Assembly: GCF_000379845.1 (NCBI RefSeq)
Contig: NZ_KB903778.1
Location: 28,181 to 61,201, forward strand
Direction: 5' to 3'
DNA: 33,021 bases
Source of the DNA: Moraxella boevrei DSM 14165
GTDB lineage: Bacteria; Pseudomonadota; Gammaproteobacteria; Pseudomonadales; Moraxellaceae
The notes beneath the pieces were generated by a model. The model searched no databases. It was given only the letters and a program-made list of their open reading frames with translations, and was not told the DNA's origin. Both the position numbers and the translations under genes were made by a program. Shown piece by piece: positions 15,612 through 24,397 of this stretch. The number at the start of each line of letters is the position of its first letter. The first letter of the stretch is position 1.

Positions 15612-16346
15612 TTAAACTTGATCAGTGGCAAATTGATAACCCACACCACGCACGGTAATAATGCGTTTTGGTTGACGTGGATTGTCTTCAATTAATGCAC
15701 GCAAGCGTGAAATATGCACGTCAATCGCACGGTCAATATTATCACTGCTATCATCGTTTGGCATGGCGTGCCATAGCTGTTCACGGCTTAACACTTTGCC
15801 AGAATGAGTGGCAAAATAATGTAACAACTGGAACTGATGCGTGGTTAAACGCACAGGCCGGTCGTCAATGGTTACCTCGTGGCTTTCTGGATAGACTTTT
15901 AACCGCCCAAATGTCAAATTATCATTTTGTTGCGGATGAGCAGGCAAGTCATGACGGCGTAACACCGCACGAATACGGGCCAATAATTCGCGTGGTTCAA
16001 ATGGCTTGGCGATATAATCATCTGCTCCCATTTCCAAACCAAGTACACGGTCAGTCGTGTCGCCTTTGGCGGTGAGCATCACAATCGGTGTTTGAGCGAT
16101 ACGGCTGTCTTTATGTTGACGCACTTTTTGGCAAACTTGCATCCCGTCCATGTCAGGCAACATCAAATCTAAAATGATTAAATCCACTTCTTTACTCGGA
16201 TTATTCAAAATTTCCAAACCTGCAGTGGCAGTCGTCGCATGATAAATCTCATAATAATTCATGCTCAAGTATTCGCTCAATAACTCGCCAATACTGGGGT
16301 CATCTTCAATAATCAAAATATATTTGGTTGTGCTGTTATCGTCCAT
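15612..16346 (-). CDS. OmpR-family response regulator
   Basis: DNA-binding response regulator of 244 residues: a receiver domain with the acidic pair in LIIEDDPSIGE, phosphoacceptor Asp60 (IILDLMLPDMDG), the Thr in MLTAKG and Lys114 (YIAKPF), then an OmpR-type winged helix ending in RIITVRGVGYQF. The stretch VLGLEMGADDYIAKPF resembles CpxR, RstA and OmpR. ATG 16346 follows AGGTGA. It is the first gene of the pair with the histidine kinase. Upstream, 16347-16507 is AT-rich and holds two TTTGSCAAA nonamers (16417-16425 and 16459-16467) but no clear promoter. A CpxR identity is suggested by the neighbouring CpxP/Spy-like lipoprotein but is not proven. Confidence 0.92.
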   Translation of the reverse strand: MDDNSTTKYILIIEDDPSIGELLSEYLSMNYYEIYHATTATAGLEILNNPSKEVDLIILDLMLPDMDGMQVCQKVRQHKDSRIAQTPIVMLTAKGDTTDRVLGLEMGADDYIAKPFEPRELLARIRAVLRRHDLPAHPQQNDNLTFGRLKVYPESHEVTIDDRPVRLTTHQFQLLHYFATHSGKVLSREQLWHAMPNDDSSDNIDRAIDVHISRLRALIEDNPRQPKRIITVRGVGYQFATDQV

Positions 16347-16507
16347 TGGGTCACCTGTTTTTTTGCAAAATGAAACATCTTAAAATGATTAAATGTTGTT
16401 GATTATTTTAACAAATTTTGCCAAAAAATCCGAACTGTTTCAGTTAAGTTTGGTAATTTTTGGCAAATCTCAATACATTGCTTTAACGAATTGAAATAAA
16501 CAACCGA

Positions 16508-17113
16508 TTATTTGACTTGTGGTTGCATTGGCATGGGTGGCATATCAGGTTTTGGCATTGGCTTTTCGCCTTGTTTACGCTCGCCTTTTTCTACTTTCTG
16601 CTCACGTTTTTCTTGACGCTTTTCTTTGCGGTCATCGTGGGCTTGGTACATTTGTAGTTGTTGTTCTGGGGTTAAAATCGCCATAAACTGTTTTTCGCTC
16701 GCATCATGCAAGGCTTTCATTTCGTCCATGGTCGCTTGTTTTTGTTGATACAAGGCTAACAAGGTTGCAGTACTGGCTTTGGCTTCACGTTGTTTAGCGA
16801 TAGTTTCATCTTGTTGCTTGGCTTTGGTGTGCAGTTGTTGCATTTTGCCATGGTTTTGCTTTTTTAATGCTTCTAGTTGTTTTTGCTGAGCATCAGTTAA
16901 GTTTAACCGCTCAAAATGATGTCCACGCATTTCGCCCATTTTATGCCCGTCATGTTGGTGGTGATGAGCATCTTTTGGCATTTGTTTATGGGGCATTGCT
17001 CCTGCTTTGGCGTGGTGGTTGCTATTAGCATTGGTGTTGGCACAACCTGTTACGGCTAACGTTAAAGCCAAAATACTAGCGGTGAAAGTGTTCGTTTTGT
17101 TTAAAACTTTCAT
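16508..17113 (-). CDS. CpxP/Spy-like periplasmic lipoprotein, His-rich
   Basis: A 201-residue exported protein. The signal peptide ends in a lipobox (LAVTGC), so it should be lipid-anchored, unlike soluble CpxP and Spy. After it comes a His-rich segment (AHHHQHDGHKMGEMRGHH region, about residues 33-67) that could bind Zn, Cu or Ni. A helical middle part carries two LTxxQ motifs (LTDAQQ and LTPEQQ), the hallmark of the CpxP/Spy chaperone family. The tail is highly charged Lys/Glu/Arg and then Pro/Met-rich. ATG 17113 follows TTTTGGAAA. It lies upstream of the response regulator on the same strand. A strong promoter and a terminator-like hairpin precede it. Assignment to the LTxxQ family is likely; its function (chaperone, stress sensor or metal binding) is inferred. 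Confidence 0.75.
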   Translation of the reverse strand: MKVLNKTNTFTASILALTLAVTGCANTNANSNHHAKAGAMPHKQMPKDAHHHQHDGHKMGEMRGHHFERLNLTDAQQKQLEALKKQNHGKMQQLHTKAKQQDETIAKQREAKASTATLLALYQQKQATMDEMKALHDASEKQFMAILTPEQQLQMYQAHDDRKEKRQEKREQKVEKGERKQGEKPMPKPDMPPMPMQPQVK

Positions 17114-17143
17114 GGTAAATTTTCCAAAAGTAAATTAAAAAAT

Positions 17144-17180
17144 AAAAAAGCGTTGTTTAAAAAAAACATTGTGCAACGCT
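17144..17180 (-). terminator. terminator-like hairpin in the leader of the CpxP/Spy-like gene
   Basis: On the minus strand, AGCGTTG (17180-17174) and CAACGCT (17155-17149) form a perfect 7-base-pair stem with an 18-base loop, followed by six Ts and then more U-rich sequence. It sits between a strong promoter (17228-17256) and the ATG at 17113. It could be an attenuator, the 3' end of a small RNA of about 80 bases, or simply the terminator of the upstream RND gene. Confidence 0.6.
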
Positions 17181-17227
17181 GAACAATATTGCTTAGTTGC
17201 TTGCTAGGCAGCGGTGATTATATTGTA

Positions 17228-17256
17228 ACAATAAAGTTGTGCTTAAGTTTTGTCAA
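17228..17256 (-). promoter_or_regulatory. strong sigma-70 promoter upstream of the CpxP/Spy-like gene
   Basis: On the minus strand TTGACA (17256-17251) is a consensus -35, followed by a 17-base spacer and TATTGT (17233-17228). The predicted start is near 17221, about 108 bases before the ATG at 17113. This is the best-looking promoter in the window. Confidence 0.65.
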
Positions 17257-17349
17257 GCTGTAGAAAATTGTAAATAAATCGGTTATTATCAACAAATTTT
17301 CGGTGATTTACCCATTTTTTGTTAACTTTTTTCGCCAGTTGTTCATTTG

Positions 17350-20300
17350 TCAAACCGCTTTTTTTAGCAATTTGTTTGCAAAAAAAACTTTCATATCATC
17401 AAGATAGGTATAAATTACAGGCACGACAATCAAGGTCAGCAAGGTAGATGTTATCACCCCACCGATAATCGCATGAGCCATTGGGGCTTGTTGTTCCGCA
17501 CCATCGCCAATCCCTAAAGCAAGCGGTATCATTCCCATAACCATTGCCATTGTTGTCATCAAAATCGGTCTTAGCCGAGTTTTGCCAGCAAGCATAATCG
17601 CTTCATAGCGATTTTGCCCATTGGTAAGGGCTTCTTTGATAAAATCTATCAACAAAATTGCATTTTTACATACCAATCCCATCAGCATAATAATGCCAAT
17701 AATGGAAAAAATATTCATCGTTGAGCCAAACAAAAACAACGCCAAAAACACTCCAACCAATGACAATGGCAAGGACGCCATAATCGCCACAGGATACAAG
17801 AAGCTATTAAACTGTGAGCCTAAAAGCATATAAATAAACACAATCGCCAACAAAAGTGCAGTTGTTGCATAGCCGATAGACTCTTCCATGTCTTTATTGG
17901 AGCCTTCCACGGTAAAACTATAGCCTTGTGGCAATTTCATGTCGTTTTGGATTTTGTTAATATCATCGCCAATATCACCCGCAGGACGACCGTCCGTATT
18001 TGCCTGAATCATCACTTCACGGAACAAGGCTCGGCGGTTAATCTGTGGTGCTACAAGTTCTTCTTTAAAACTTGCCACTTGCGATAACGGAATTAAAATC
18101 GGCTGACCGTTGCTATCCATTTTGTTGGACGTTAAGTACATGGATTGTAATTGTGCGATGGTTTGGCGATTGTCGTCCGCCAGTCGTACATTGACATCAA
18201 TATTATTGCCCTTTTCATCTTTAAGCGTGGTAACGTTATCGCCTGCCAAAAGCGGTCGCAGCGCTTGTCCAATCTGTCCCACCGACAAGCCTGCATCATT
18301 GCTTGCCGTGCGGTCAATGTGAATGGAAACCATTGATTTTGGCTGTTTTAACGAACTTTCCAAATCCACTAAACCATCAACTTTTGCCAATTTTGCCATA
18401 AATTCATTGGAAAGTCGTTGCAATTCGTCCAAATTTTCGCCTTTCATAGAAATCATAATCGGTTTTAAACCGCCTGATACCGCTTCATCAGCCGACGCAA
18501 CGGAGGTGATTTCAATACCGCCAATTTGTTGTAAACGTGCACGAATTTCTCGGTTTAACTGGTTTAAATCTTTGGGGCGTTGTTGTTTTGGCACCAGTCG
18601 GACGTTGATTTGTACACGGTTTTTGCCACTATATGCCAACGAGTTTATCGTGGCATAAGTGGACTCTACTTCGCTAAATTCTTGTAAAATAGCATTGACT
18701 TGAGTGGCTTTTTGTTCGGTATATTGTAAATTAGCATTAACAGGTGTTTCAAATTTTACTTTCATTTCGCCCATATCAGCCTGTGGAACAAACTCTTTAC
18801 CAACCAAACTTACCGCAAAAAACGCCATTACCAACGAGCCAACCGCAATTAACATGGTTAAAAAACGAAAACGCAAACTCCATGCTAAAATTTTTTCATA
18901 AATCTGGGTGATTTTATCCAAAAATCGCTGAAAACTATCCAAAATCCAACGAATCGGTTGTTTAAAAAATGTTACTTTTCTGCTTAAATAAGCTTCATGA
19001 TTTTGGGCTTCTGGGTCATGCCAAACGCTTGATAACATGGGGTCAAGGGTAAAACTGACAAACATGGAAATCAACACCGCAATGGAAACTGTTACCCCAA
19101 ATTGGTAAAAAAAGCGACCAATAATGCCCCCCATAAAAGCCACAGGTAAAAATACCGCTACAATCACAAGCGACGTCGCCAATACCGCAAGCCCAATTTC
19201 CTGCGTACCGTCTAGGGAGGCTTTGCGGTGATGTTTGCCCATGGCGACGTGTCGCACGATATTTTCACGCACCACAATCGCATCATCAATCAAAAGCCCA
19301 ATACACAATGCCAACGCCAGCAAAGTCATCATATTGATAGAAAAACCAAGGGCAAAAATCATCGCCAATGTACCCAGTAACGAAATTGGCAAGGTCAAAC
19401 CTGTGATAATGGTAGAACGCCACGACCCCAAGAATAACCAAACAATAAATACCGCCAAAATCGCCCCTTCAATTAAGGTGCGAACCACATTGGTTAAAGA
19501 GCCACGAATACTCACCGAGCTATCAGAAACCACCGTCATAGTAATGCCTGCAGGCAAGGTTTGTTGAATATCGTCAAGGCGATTTTTGACATTGTCCACC
19601 ACGTCAATCACATTGGCATCAGACGTTTTGATGATATCCATCGCCACCGCAGGTTGTCCATTTTGCAAAGATGCGGATTGTTTTTCTGCTTCACCGTCAA
19701 TCACGTTGGCGATTTGCGACAGATAAATCGGCGTGATTTGTCCGTTTGCCCCACGATTTTGCCCAACAATAATTTGGTTAAATTCACTCGGTGATTTGAC
19801 CAATCCGTTAATTTGCACAACCATTTCTTGATTGTGGTTGTTAATCGTACCGACTGGCAATTCCACATTTTCGGTGCGTAAGGCATTGACGACTTGATTG
19901 ATTGACAGACGATAAGCGTTCATATGTTCAGGATTCATCACAATGCGAACTTGGCGTTGCCTATCGCCAAGCAGATTAACCCGTCCAACGCCTGTGACGG
20001 TTTGCAACTGTTTGCTTACCGTATTGTCCAAATAACTGGATAATTCTTTCATCGGCATGGTGTCCGAGTGAAATGTTACCGAAACGACAGGCACATCAGC
20101 AGGGTTATACTGGGCGATAATCGGGTCTTTGACTTCATCACGAAATTGGGGCGTTACCAATGCCAGTTTATCACGCACATTTTGCACGGCAATGTCCGAT
20201 GAAATATCCAAATCAAATTGGATAATCACCTGTGATAAGCCTTCTTGTGAAATGGAAGTTACTTCTTTGACGCCAGAAATGGTATTGACTTGGTCTTCAA

Positions 20301-20499
20301 TTTTTTTGGTAATATCGCTTTCCACCACTTCAGGCGATGCCCCTGAATACACGGTATTAATCACCACAAATGGAAAGTCAATGTCTGGAAATTCTTCTAC
20401 CTGCATTCGCTGAGTAGCGAGCAAACCCACCACCATAAATGCAAGCATAATCATGGTTGCAAAGACAGGATTGTTGATACTGACACGGGTAAGCCACAT
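17350..20499 (-). CDS. RND efflux transporter permease (AcrB/HAE1 family)
   Basis: Inner-membrane proton-driven drug efflux pump of 1049 residues, the normal length, with the two duplicated halves of six membrane segments and two large periplasmic loops. The N terminus [20 protein letters not shown] and the motif [15 protein letters not shown] are typical. Proton-relay residues are present: Asp405-Asp406 in transmembrane segment 4 ([14 protein letters not shown]) and Lys945 in segment 10 ([13 protein letters not shown]). ATG 20499 has a weak GAG site and lies 15 bases after the stop of the restriction-modification gene. Its partner membrane-fusion protein is encoded at 24398-25747, so the pump genes are split. 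No outer-membrane channel gene is in the window; a TolC-like protein elsewhere must be assumed. The substrate is unknown. Confidence 0.95.
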   Translation of the reverse strand: MWLTRVSINNPVFATMIMLAFMVVGLLATQRMQVEEFPDIDFPFVVINTVYSGASPEVVESDITKKIEDQVNTISGVKEVTSISQEGLSQVIIQFDLDISSDIAVQNVRDKLALVTPQFRDEVKDPIIAQYNPADVPVVSVTFHSDTMPMKELSSYLDNTVSKQLQTVTGVGRVNLLGDRQRQVRIVMNPEHMNAYRLSINQVVNALRTENVELPVGTINNHNQEMVVQINGLVKSPSEFNQIIVGQNRGANGQITPIYLSQIANVIDGEAEKQSASLQNGQPAVAMDIIKTSDANVIDVVDNVKNRLDDIQQTLPAGITMTVVSDSSVSIRGSLTNVVRTLIEGAILAVFIVWLFLGSWRSTIITGLTLPISLLGTLAMIFALGFSINMMTLLALALCIGLLIDDAIVVRENIVRHVAMGKHHRKASLDGTQEIGLAVLATSLVIVAVFLPVAFMGGIIGRFFYQFGVTVSIAVLISMFVSFTLDPMLSSVWHDPEAQNHEAYLSRKVTFFKQPIRWILDSFQRFLDKITQIYEKILAWSLRFRFLTMLIAVGSLVMAFFAVSLVGKEFVPQADMGEMKVKFETPVNANLQYTEQKATQVNAILQEFSEVESTYATINSLAYSGKNRVQINVRLVPKQQRPKDLNQLNREIRARLQQIGGIEITSVASADEAVSGGLKPIMISMKGENLDELQRLSNEFMAKLAKVDGLVDLESSLKQPKSMVSIHIDRTASNDAGLSVGQIGQALRPLLAGDNVTTLKDEKGNNIDVNVRLADDNRQTIAQLQSMYLTSNKMDSNGQPILIPLSQVASFKEELVAPQINRRALFREVMIQANTDGRPAGDIGDDINKIQNDMKLPQGYSFTVEGSNKDMEESIGYATTALLLAIVFIYMLLGSQFNSFLYPVAIMASLPLSLVGVFLALFLFGSTMNIFSIIGIIMLMGLVCKNAILLIDFIKEALTNGQNRYEAIMLAGKTRLRPILMTTMAMVMGMIPLALGIGDGAEQQAPMAHAIIGGVITSTLLTLIVVPVIYTYLDDMKVFFANKLLKKAV

Positions 20500-20514
20500 T
20501 TTTAAATTTACTCT

Positions 20515-23500
20515 TTATAAATATTTGCTTAAAACTGATTTTTTGCGTTCGGCGGTTTGCTCAATGATTTGTTCCGCTTTTTGAATTTCTTTTTCGTATT
20601 GTTCAATTTGGCTAATGATTTTTTGTTGTTCGGTAATGGGTAGAATTGGAATAACAAAACTTTCAATATCTGTTTTATTAATGCTTGGATATTGACCTTT
20701 GGGCATAGCTTTTTCCATTTGTTTCATTAAATCGTTAGAATACATAAATAAATAATAAATCATTGGATTTAATAAAACGTTTTCATCTTTACTTTGCAAA
20801 ATTGCAAAACCAGTTGAAAAAATGCTATTTTCAATTTCATTTTTAATATAAGCAAAGCCTTTTAAGTTTGGTCTAACCGTTGATATAATTGTTGAGCCTG
20901 ATTTTGCCAATCGTCTGGCTCGTGATGGTAAATTTTGGCTTAGTATTTGCTTTTCTAAGCTAAATTTACCTGTGCCATTCTCTACTGCGTCAATATCAAC
21001 ATAAGTATAAAATTTATCTATTTCATCAGGTGTGGTTGAATATGGATTAATCAAGCATAAATCATTGATTTTAAACATTTTTACCCCCCCCTGTGGAGAA
21101 TTTTTAACCACTTCTAGGGCATTAAAAATATCTGCAATTTTTTGCCGATAAGTTTCAATAGACATACGAGAAGTTTCATATTCGGTATCAATTGCTTGGC
21201 AATCTTTGATAATTTTTTGTTGGATTTCTAGGGGGGGTAGGGGGATTTTAACTTCTTCTTTTAAATAAGTACTATTTAAACTTTTACCAAATGCCTTATT
21301 ACCAACATTTTCTAAATCAATCATTTTTGCATTAAAAAAATGGAATAAATATAAATCTAATAATTGAGTATTATCTAATGGAATTAAGCCAGCAATCGCT
21401 TCGTTAGTGTATAAATCAGCACCTGCAATAGCAGTTTTTCCTATGCTTAATTTAAAACTTAATAAGGTTGTACCTTTTGGAATTAGTTTGACATTTGATT
21501 TTTCCACACCTAAATCAGTAATTTTTTCTTTGGTATCTGTAATAATTTGTCCTTTCATTTCAGCAATAGAAACCCATAAATTATTACCATTAAAATATTC
21601 AAATACTGCTCGTGATGGCGTACCACCAATCAATACTTGGCAAATAGTTCCTAATGGGATAAGCGGATATTTACTTTCAATTTCCACTTTCTTTTGAATA
21701 CTGGTTCTAATCGCTTTATCAAAACTAGTACGACTAAAATCAATCATTTGCGTTAATGGTAACAAACTAACAAAAGGTTGATTTTGTTCAGAAATCACAA
21801 TCTCATTACCCAAAAAATGCTCACGAATTAAATGGTTGATTTTTGTTTTATCCGTCAAATTATTGGGGTTAAACAATGGCGTTTGTATCTTATAAATACC
21901 CTTTAATACCTCTAAGGTGTCATCTTCGCCCTCTTTGTGTTGTGTACCGCCAAAATATTTAATGCCCTCACTGCCTTTGGCAGATGACCATTCATAACCT
22001 AAAAAGGCTTTATTGGCTTTATTGTCAGATGGATTTTTGATGACCAAGACCGCTTTTTTATTATCCAGTGCCATTAGATAATAAAAAACTTTTTCGCTTT
22101 CTTTTTGTTTTAAAAATTCAATAAAACTTTGATTTAACTTGTTATTTTTTTCATCATTGCTTAATTCTTTAAAATATTTTTTCTTTTTTAGCTCTTTTAG
22201 TTCTGATGAAGCATCAAATTCTTGACGATATTGTTTAAAAAGTTCATTTTCAAAAATTTTAAAATCTTGACCTAATAAAAATCCTTTGTATTGCTCAAAA
22301 TCAAAACCACAATGTTGGCAATATTTTTCCAATAAATGACTGTCGGAAAAGATATGTTCAATATGGGTATCAAAATCGCCCCCAAACCAAGTCTCTACAC
22401 GATTTTGGTAATGCTTGGCAAGATCAGGCTTGATGGTCTTTCGTCTTAAAAATAAAGTGACAGTGTTTGTACCCGTTTTTCCAAAAGTACCAGAACCAAA
22501 TTCAGCAATCGCAATTAAATCAAAATATTTTAAAATAATTTCACGGCATTTAATATAAACATTGCCATTGGTTAATATTGATGATGGCAAAATAATAACA
22601 CCAATACCGCCAGATTTTAATAACTGTTTGGCTCTTTCAATAAAAAACACTTCAATAGAGTTGAAAGTTTCTTCATTTAAATCTTGATAAAGCTCAAAAT
22701 CTTTTTTATCTTCATCATTTAAAGTGGATAAAAATCCTTTCACACTATAGGGTGGATTGGCAACCAACAATGAAAATTCCTCATTTTGGATTTTTGGGTT
22801 TTTTGCCAATGCATCCGCATAGATGATGTTAATATCATCTTGCTCATACATAAATGCCGATACTTTTGCTACTTTGGATAGGCGATATTCTTTTTCTATG
22901 CCATAAATATTGGCATAATGGGATTTTAAAATATCCTTATTTTCAAGCCCAATTAATTCTTTGATTTGGCTTGCATATTCGGTTAAAAAATGCCCTGCAC
23001 CGCAGGCATAATCAATCACTTTTGGCACATTTTCATTTTCAATCAACGGGTTTAATGGCAATGATGAAATTAAAAATTTAACAATCGGCATTGGTGTAAA
23101 AAATTGCCCTTCGGATTGTTTTATCCCTTGGTCTAAAAATCCTTCAAATAAATCCCCCAAAAATTGATGTTGTTCGTGTTCATTTTTTAGGCGAATGTCT
23201 TGGAGCATTTGTACCACTTCTTTTAAAATAACAGCATTTTGTAAAAATAAATTTTCATTATGCACATCAAGAAAGGCAAAAGCATTATTGGAATAAAACT
23301 TTAATTGCTTAAAATAATCCAAAATGGTATCACGAGTTTCATCTTTTTTATGTTTAAACCATTTAAAAGCCTCTTCAATTTGACTGTCTTCAATATAGGT
23401 AACTTCTTCATTCAAAAATTCTTCCATGCCCATTTTATAAAGTTTTTGTAATCGGTCTTGTAAATCAAAATGATTGTCTGATGATGCCCCTTTCCAATAG

Positions 23501-24375
23501 ACTTTGAGATTGTCTGGATTGTTTTTTTCATCAACCACTTTGCACAAAAATAAATTCACCAATTTATCAAAGGCATTTTCACGCCCCGAAACATTGTATT
23601 GTCGCATAATGGTGGCAAATTGATGATATTTCTTTTGAATGGTGCTTTCACCTACAAATTTTAAATCGTGAATGTTGTATGGACGATTACCAATTTTAAA
23701 TGTTTCGCTTTCAAATAAATTATGGCTAATATAGTCATATTGATAAGTGTCTTTCCAAACTTTGAAATACGCTTCTTTTCCGCCATTATTTTCGTGTACC
23801 GTTTTAAAGCCGATTAAATTTTTATCGTTATTTAAATAATCGTCATTGTCCGCCATAGAAATCAAATGATAAATACGCTCTACTTGCTGATTGTTAAAAT
23901 CACAAGCGTAAAGACACAAATGCTGACAAGAACGGTAGGTATTAAAATAATTAAATAACTGACCGCCATTTGTTAACATTTTTTTCCATTCTTTTTCAAA
24001 TTCACTATTTTTATTGTCTGTCGTTTTGCACTCAATCAATAGATAGGATTTATTATCGTTGTCTTGAATTAAAATATCACCAAAAGCCGAAGTTTCTCCA
24101 TGCCCCCCTGGTATGGTTGGCTCTAAAATAATGTGTTGTGGCAAATACCCACTGTTTAATAAATTATGCACACATTCAAATACCACAAAATTTTCATTTT
24201 GTGAAAAATTAGTAGTAGTTTCTCGTCCATAAGTAATACCATTTGGATAACTGAGTTTTTTCTCTTTGAAATCCACTTTTAATTCAAAGTTATTAATGGT
24301 TTTTGTCCAAATTTGCCCGTGTTGCTCAAAGTTTAGCAGGTTTAAAACGTTTATAAAATTTTCTTGGGTAATCAT
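20515..24375 (-). CDS. single-chain restriction-modification enzyme (nuclease-MTase-two TRDs, AloI/CjeI-like type IIB/IIG)
   Basis: 1286 residues. The N terminus has a PD-(D/E)XK-like nuclease site, Asp100 (SAFGDILI) with Glu115-x-Lys117 (LLIECK). A helical connector follows, then an N6-adenine methyltransferase with motif I DYACGAGHF (Asp455 on) and motif IV NPPY (540-543). Two HsdS-like target-recognition domains close the protein, about 900-1075 and 1100-1286, each ending in the helix-preceding motif (IPLPPLEIQQK; IPILPITEQQK). This R-M-S fusion with two recognition domains matches AloI/CjeI-type enzymes, which methylate and cut on both sides of a bipartite site. BREX PglX is less likely because of the N-terminal nuclease. 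It lies between MFP and RND genes with 22- and 15-base gaps and is visibly richer in A and T than its neighbours, suggesting horizontal transfer. A G8 tract separates the recognition domains. Confidence 0.88.
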   Translation of the reverse strand: MITQENFINVLNLLNFEQHGQIWTKTINNFELKVDFKEKKLSYPNGITYGRETTTNFSQNENFVVFECVHNLLNSGYLPQHIILEPTIPGGHGETSAFGDILIQDNDNKSYLLIECKTTDNKNSEFEKEWKKMLTNGGQLFNYFNTYRSCQHLCLYACDFNNQQVERIYHLISMADNDDYLNNDKNLIGFKTVHENNGGKEAYFKVWKDTYQYDYISHNLFESETFKIGNRPYNIHDLKFVGESTIQKKYHQFATIMRQYNVSGRENAFDKLVNLFLCKVVDEKNNPDNLKVYWKGASSDNHFDLQDRLQKLYKMGMEEFLNEEVTYIEDSQIEEAFKWFKHKKDETRDTILDYFKQLKFYSNNAFAFLDVHNENLFLQNAVILKEVVQMLQDIRLKNEHEQHQFLGDLFEGFLDQGIKQSEGQFFTPMPIVKFLISSLPLNPLIENENVPKVIDYACGAGHFLTEYASQIKELIGLENKDILKSHYANIYGIEKEYRLSKVAKVSAFMYEQDDINIIYADALAKNPKIQNEEFSLLVANPPYSVKGFLSTLNDEDKKDFELYQDLNEETFNSIEVFFIERAKQLLKSGGIGVIILPSSILTNGNVYIKCREIILKYFDLIAIAEFGSGTFGKTGTNTVTLFLRRKTIKPDLAKHYQNRVETWFGGDFDTHIEHIFSDSHLLEKYCQHCGFDFEQYKGFLLGQDFKIFENELFKQYRQEFDASSELKELKKKKYFKELSNDEKNNKLNQSFIEFLKQKESEKVFYYLMALDNKKAVLVIKNPSDNKANKAFLGYEWSSAKGSEGIKYFGGTQHKEGEDDTLEVLKGIYKIQTPLFNPNNLTDKTKINHLIREHFLGNEIVISEQNQPFVSLLPLTQMIDFSRTSFDKAIRTSIQKKVEIESKYPLIPLGTICQVLIGGTPSRAVFEYFNGNNLWVSIAEMKGQIITDTKEKITDLGVEKSNVKLIPKGTTLLSFKLSIGKTAIAGADLYTNEAIAGLIPLDNTQLLDLYLFHFFNAKMIDLENVGNKAFGKSLNSTYLKEEVKIPLPPLEIQQKIIKDCQAIDTEYETSRMSIETYRQKIADIFNALEVVKNSPQGGVKMFKINDLCLINPYSTTPDEIDKFYTYVDIDAVENGTGKFSLEKQILSQNLPSRARRLAKSGSTIISTVRPNLKGFAYIKNEIENSIFSTGFAILQSKDENVLLNPMIYYLFMYSNDLMKQMEKAMPKGQYPSINKTDIESFVIPILPITEQQKIISQIEQYEKEIQKAEQIIEQTAERKKSVLSKYL
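21084..21091 (-). repeat. G8 homopolymer between the two target-recognition domains
   Basis: Eight consecutive G on the coding strand encode Gly1096-Gly1097 and the first base of Val1098. They lie just after the first recognition domain and its helix and two codons before Met1100, which opens the second domain. With the present length the frame is intact. The tract is also a purine-rich Shine-Dalgarno-like sequence 5 bases from the ATG at 21078-21076. Such tracts are classic sites of slipped-strand phase variation. Confidence 0.85.
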
Positions 24376-24397
24376 ATGATTGCTCTTTTTGTAAAAA

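Noticed and set aside
20515-24375. BREX PglX or a type I HsdM as identity of the methyltransferase gene
   Set aside because: There is an N-terminal ECK-type nuclease site and two fused HsdS-like recognition domains, and no other BREX or hsd genes nearby.
20500-24397. Target-site duplication or terminal repeats flanking the inserted R-M gene
   Set aside because: The two junctions (20500-20514 and 24376-24397) share only AT-richness; no convincing direct or inverted repeat was seen, and no transposase or integrase is present.
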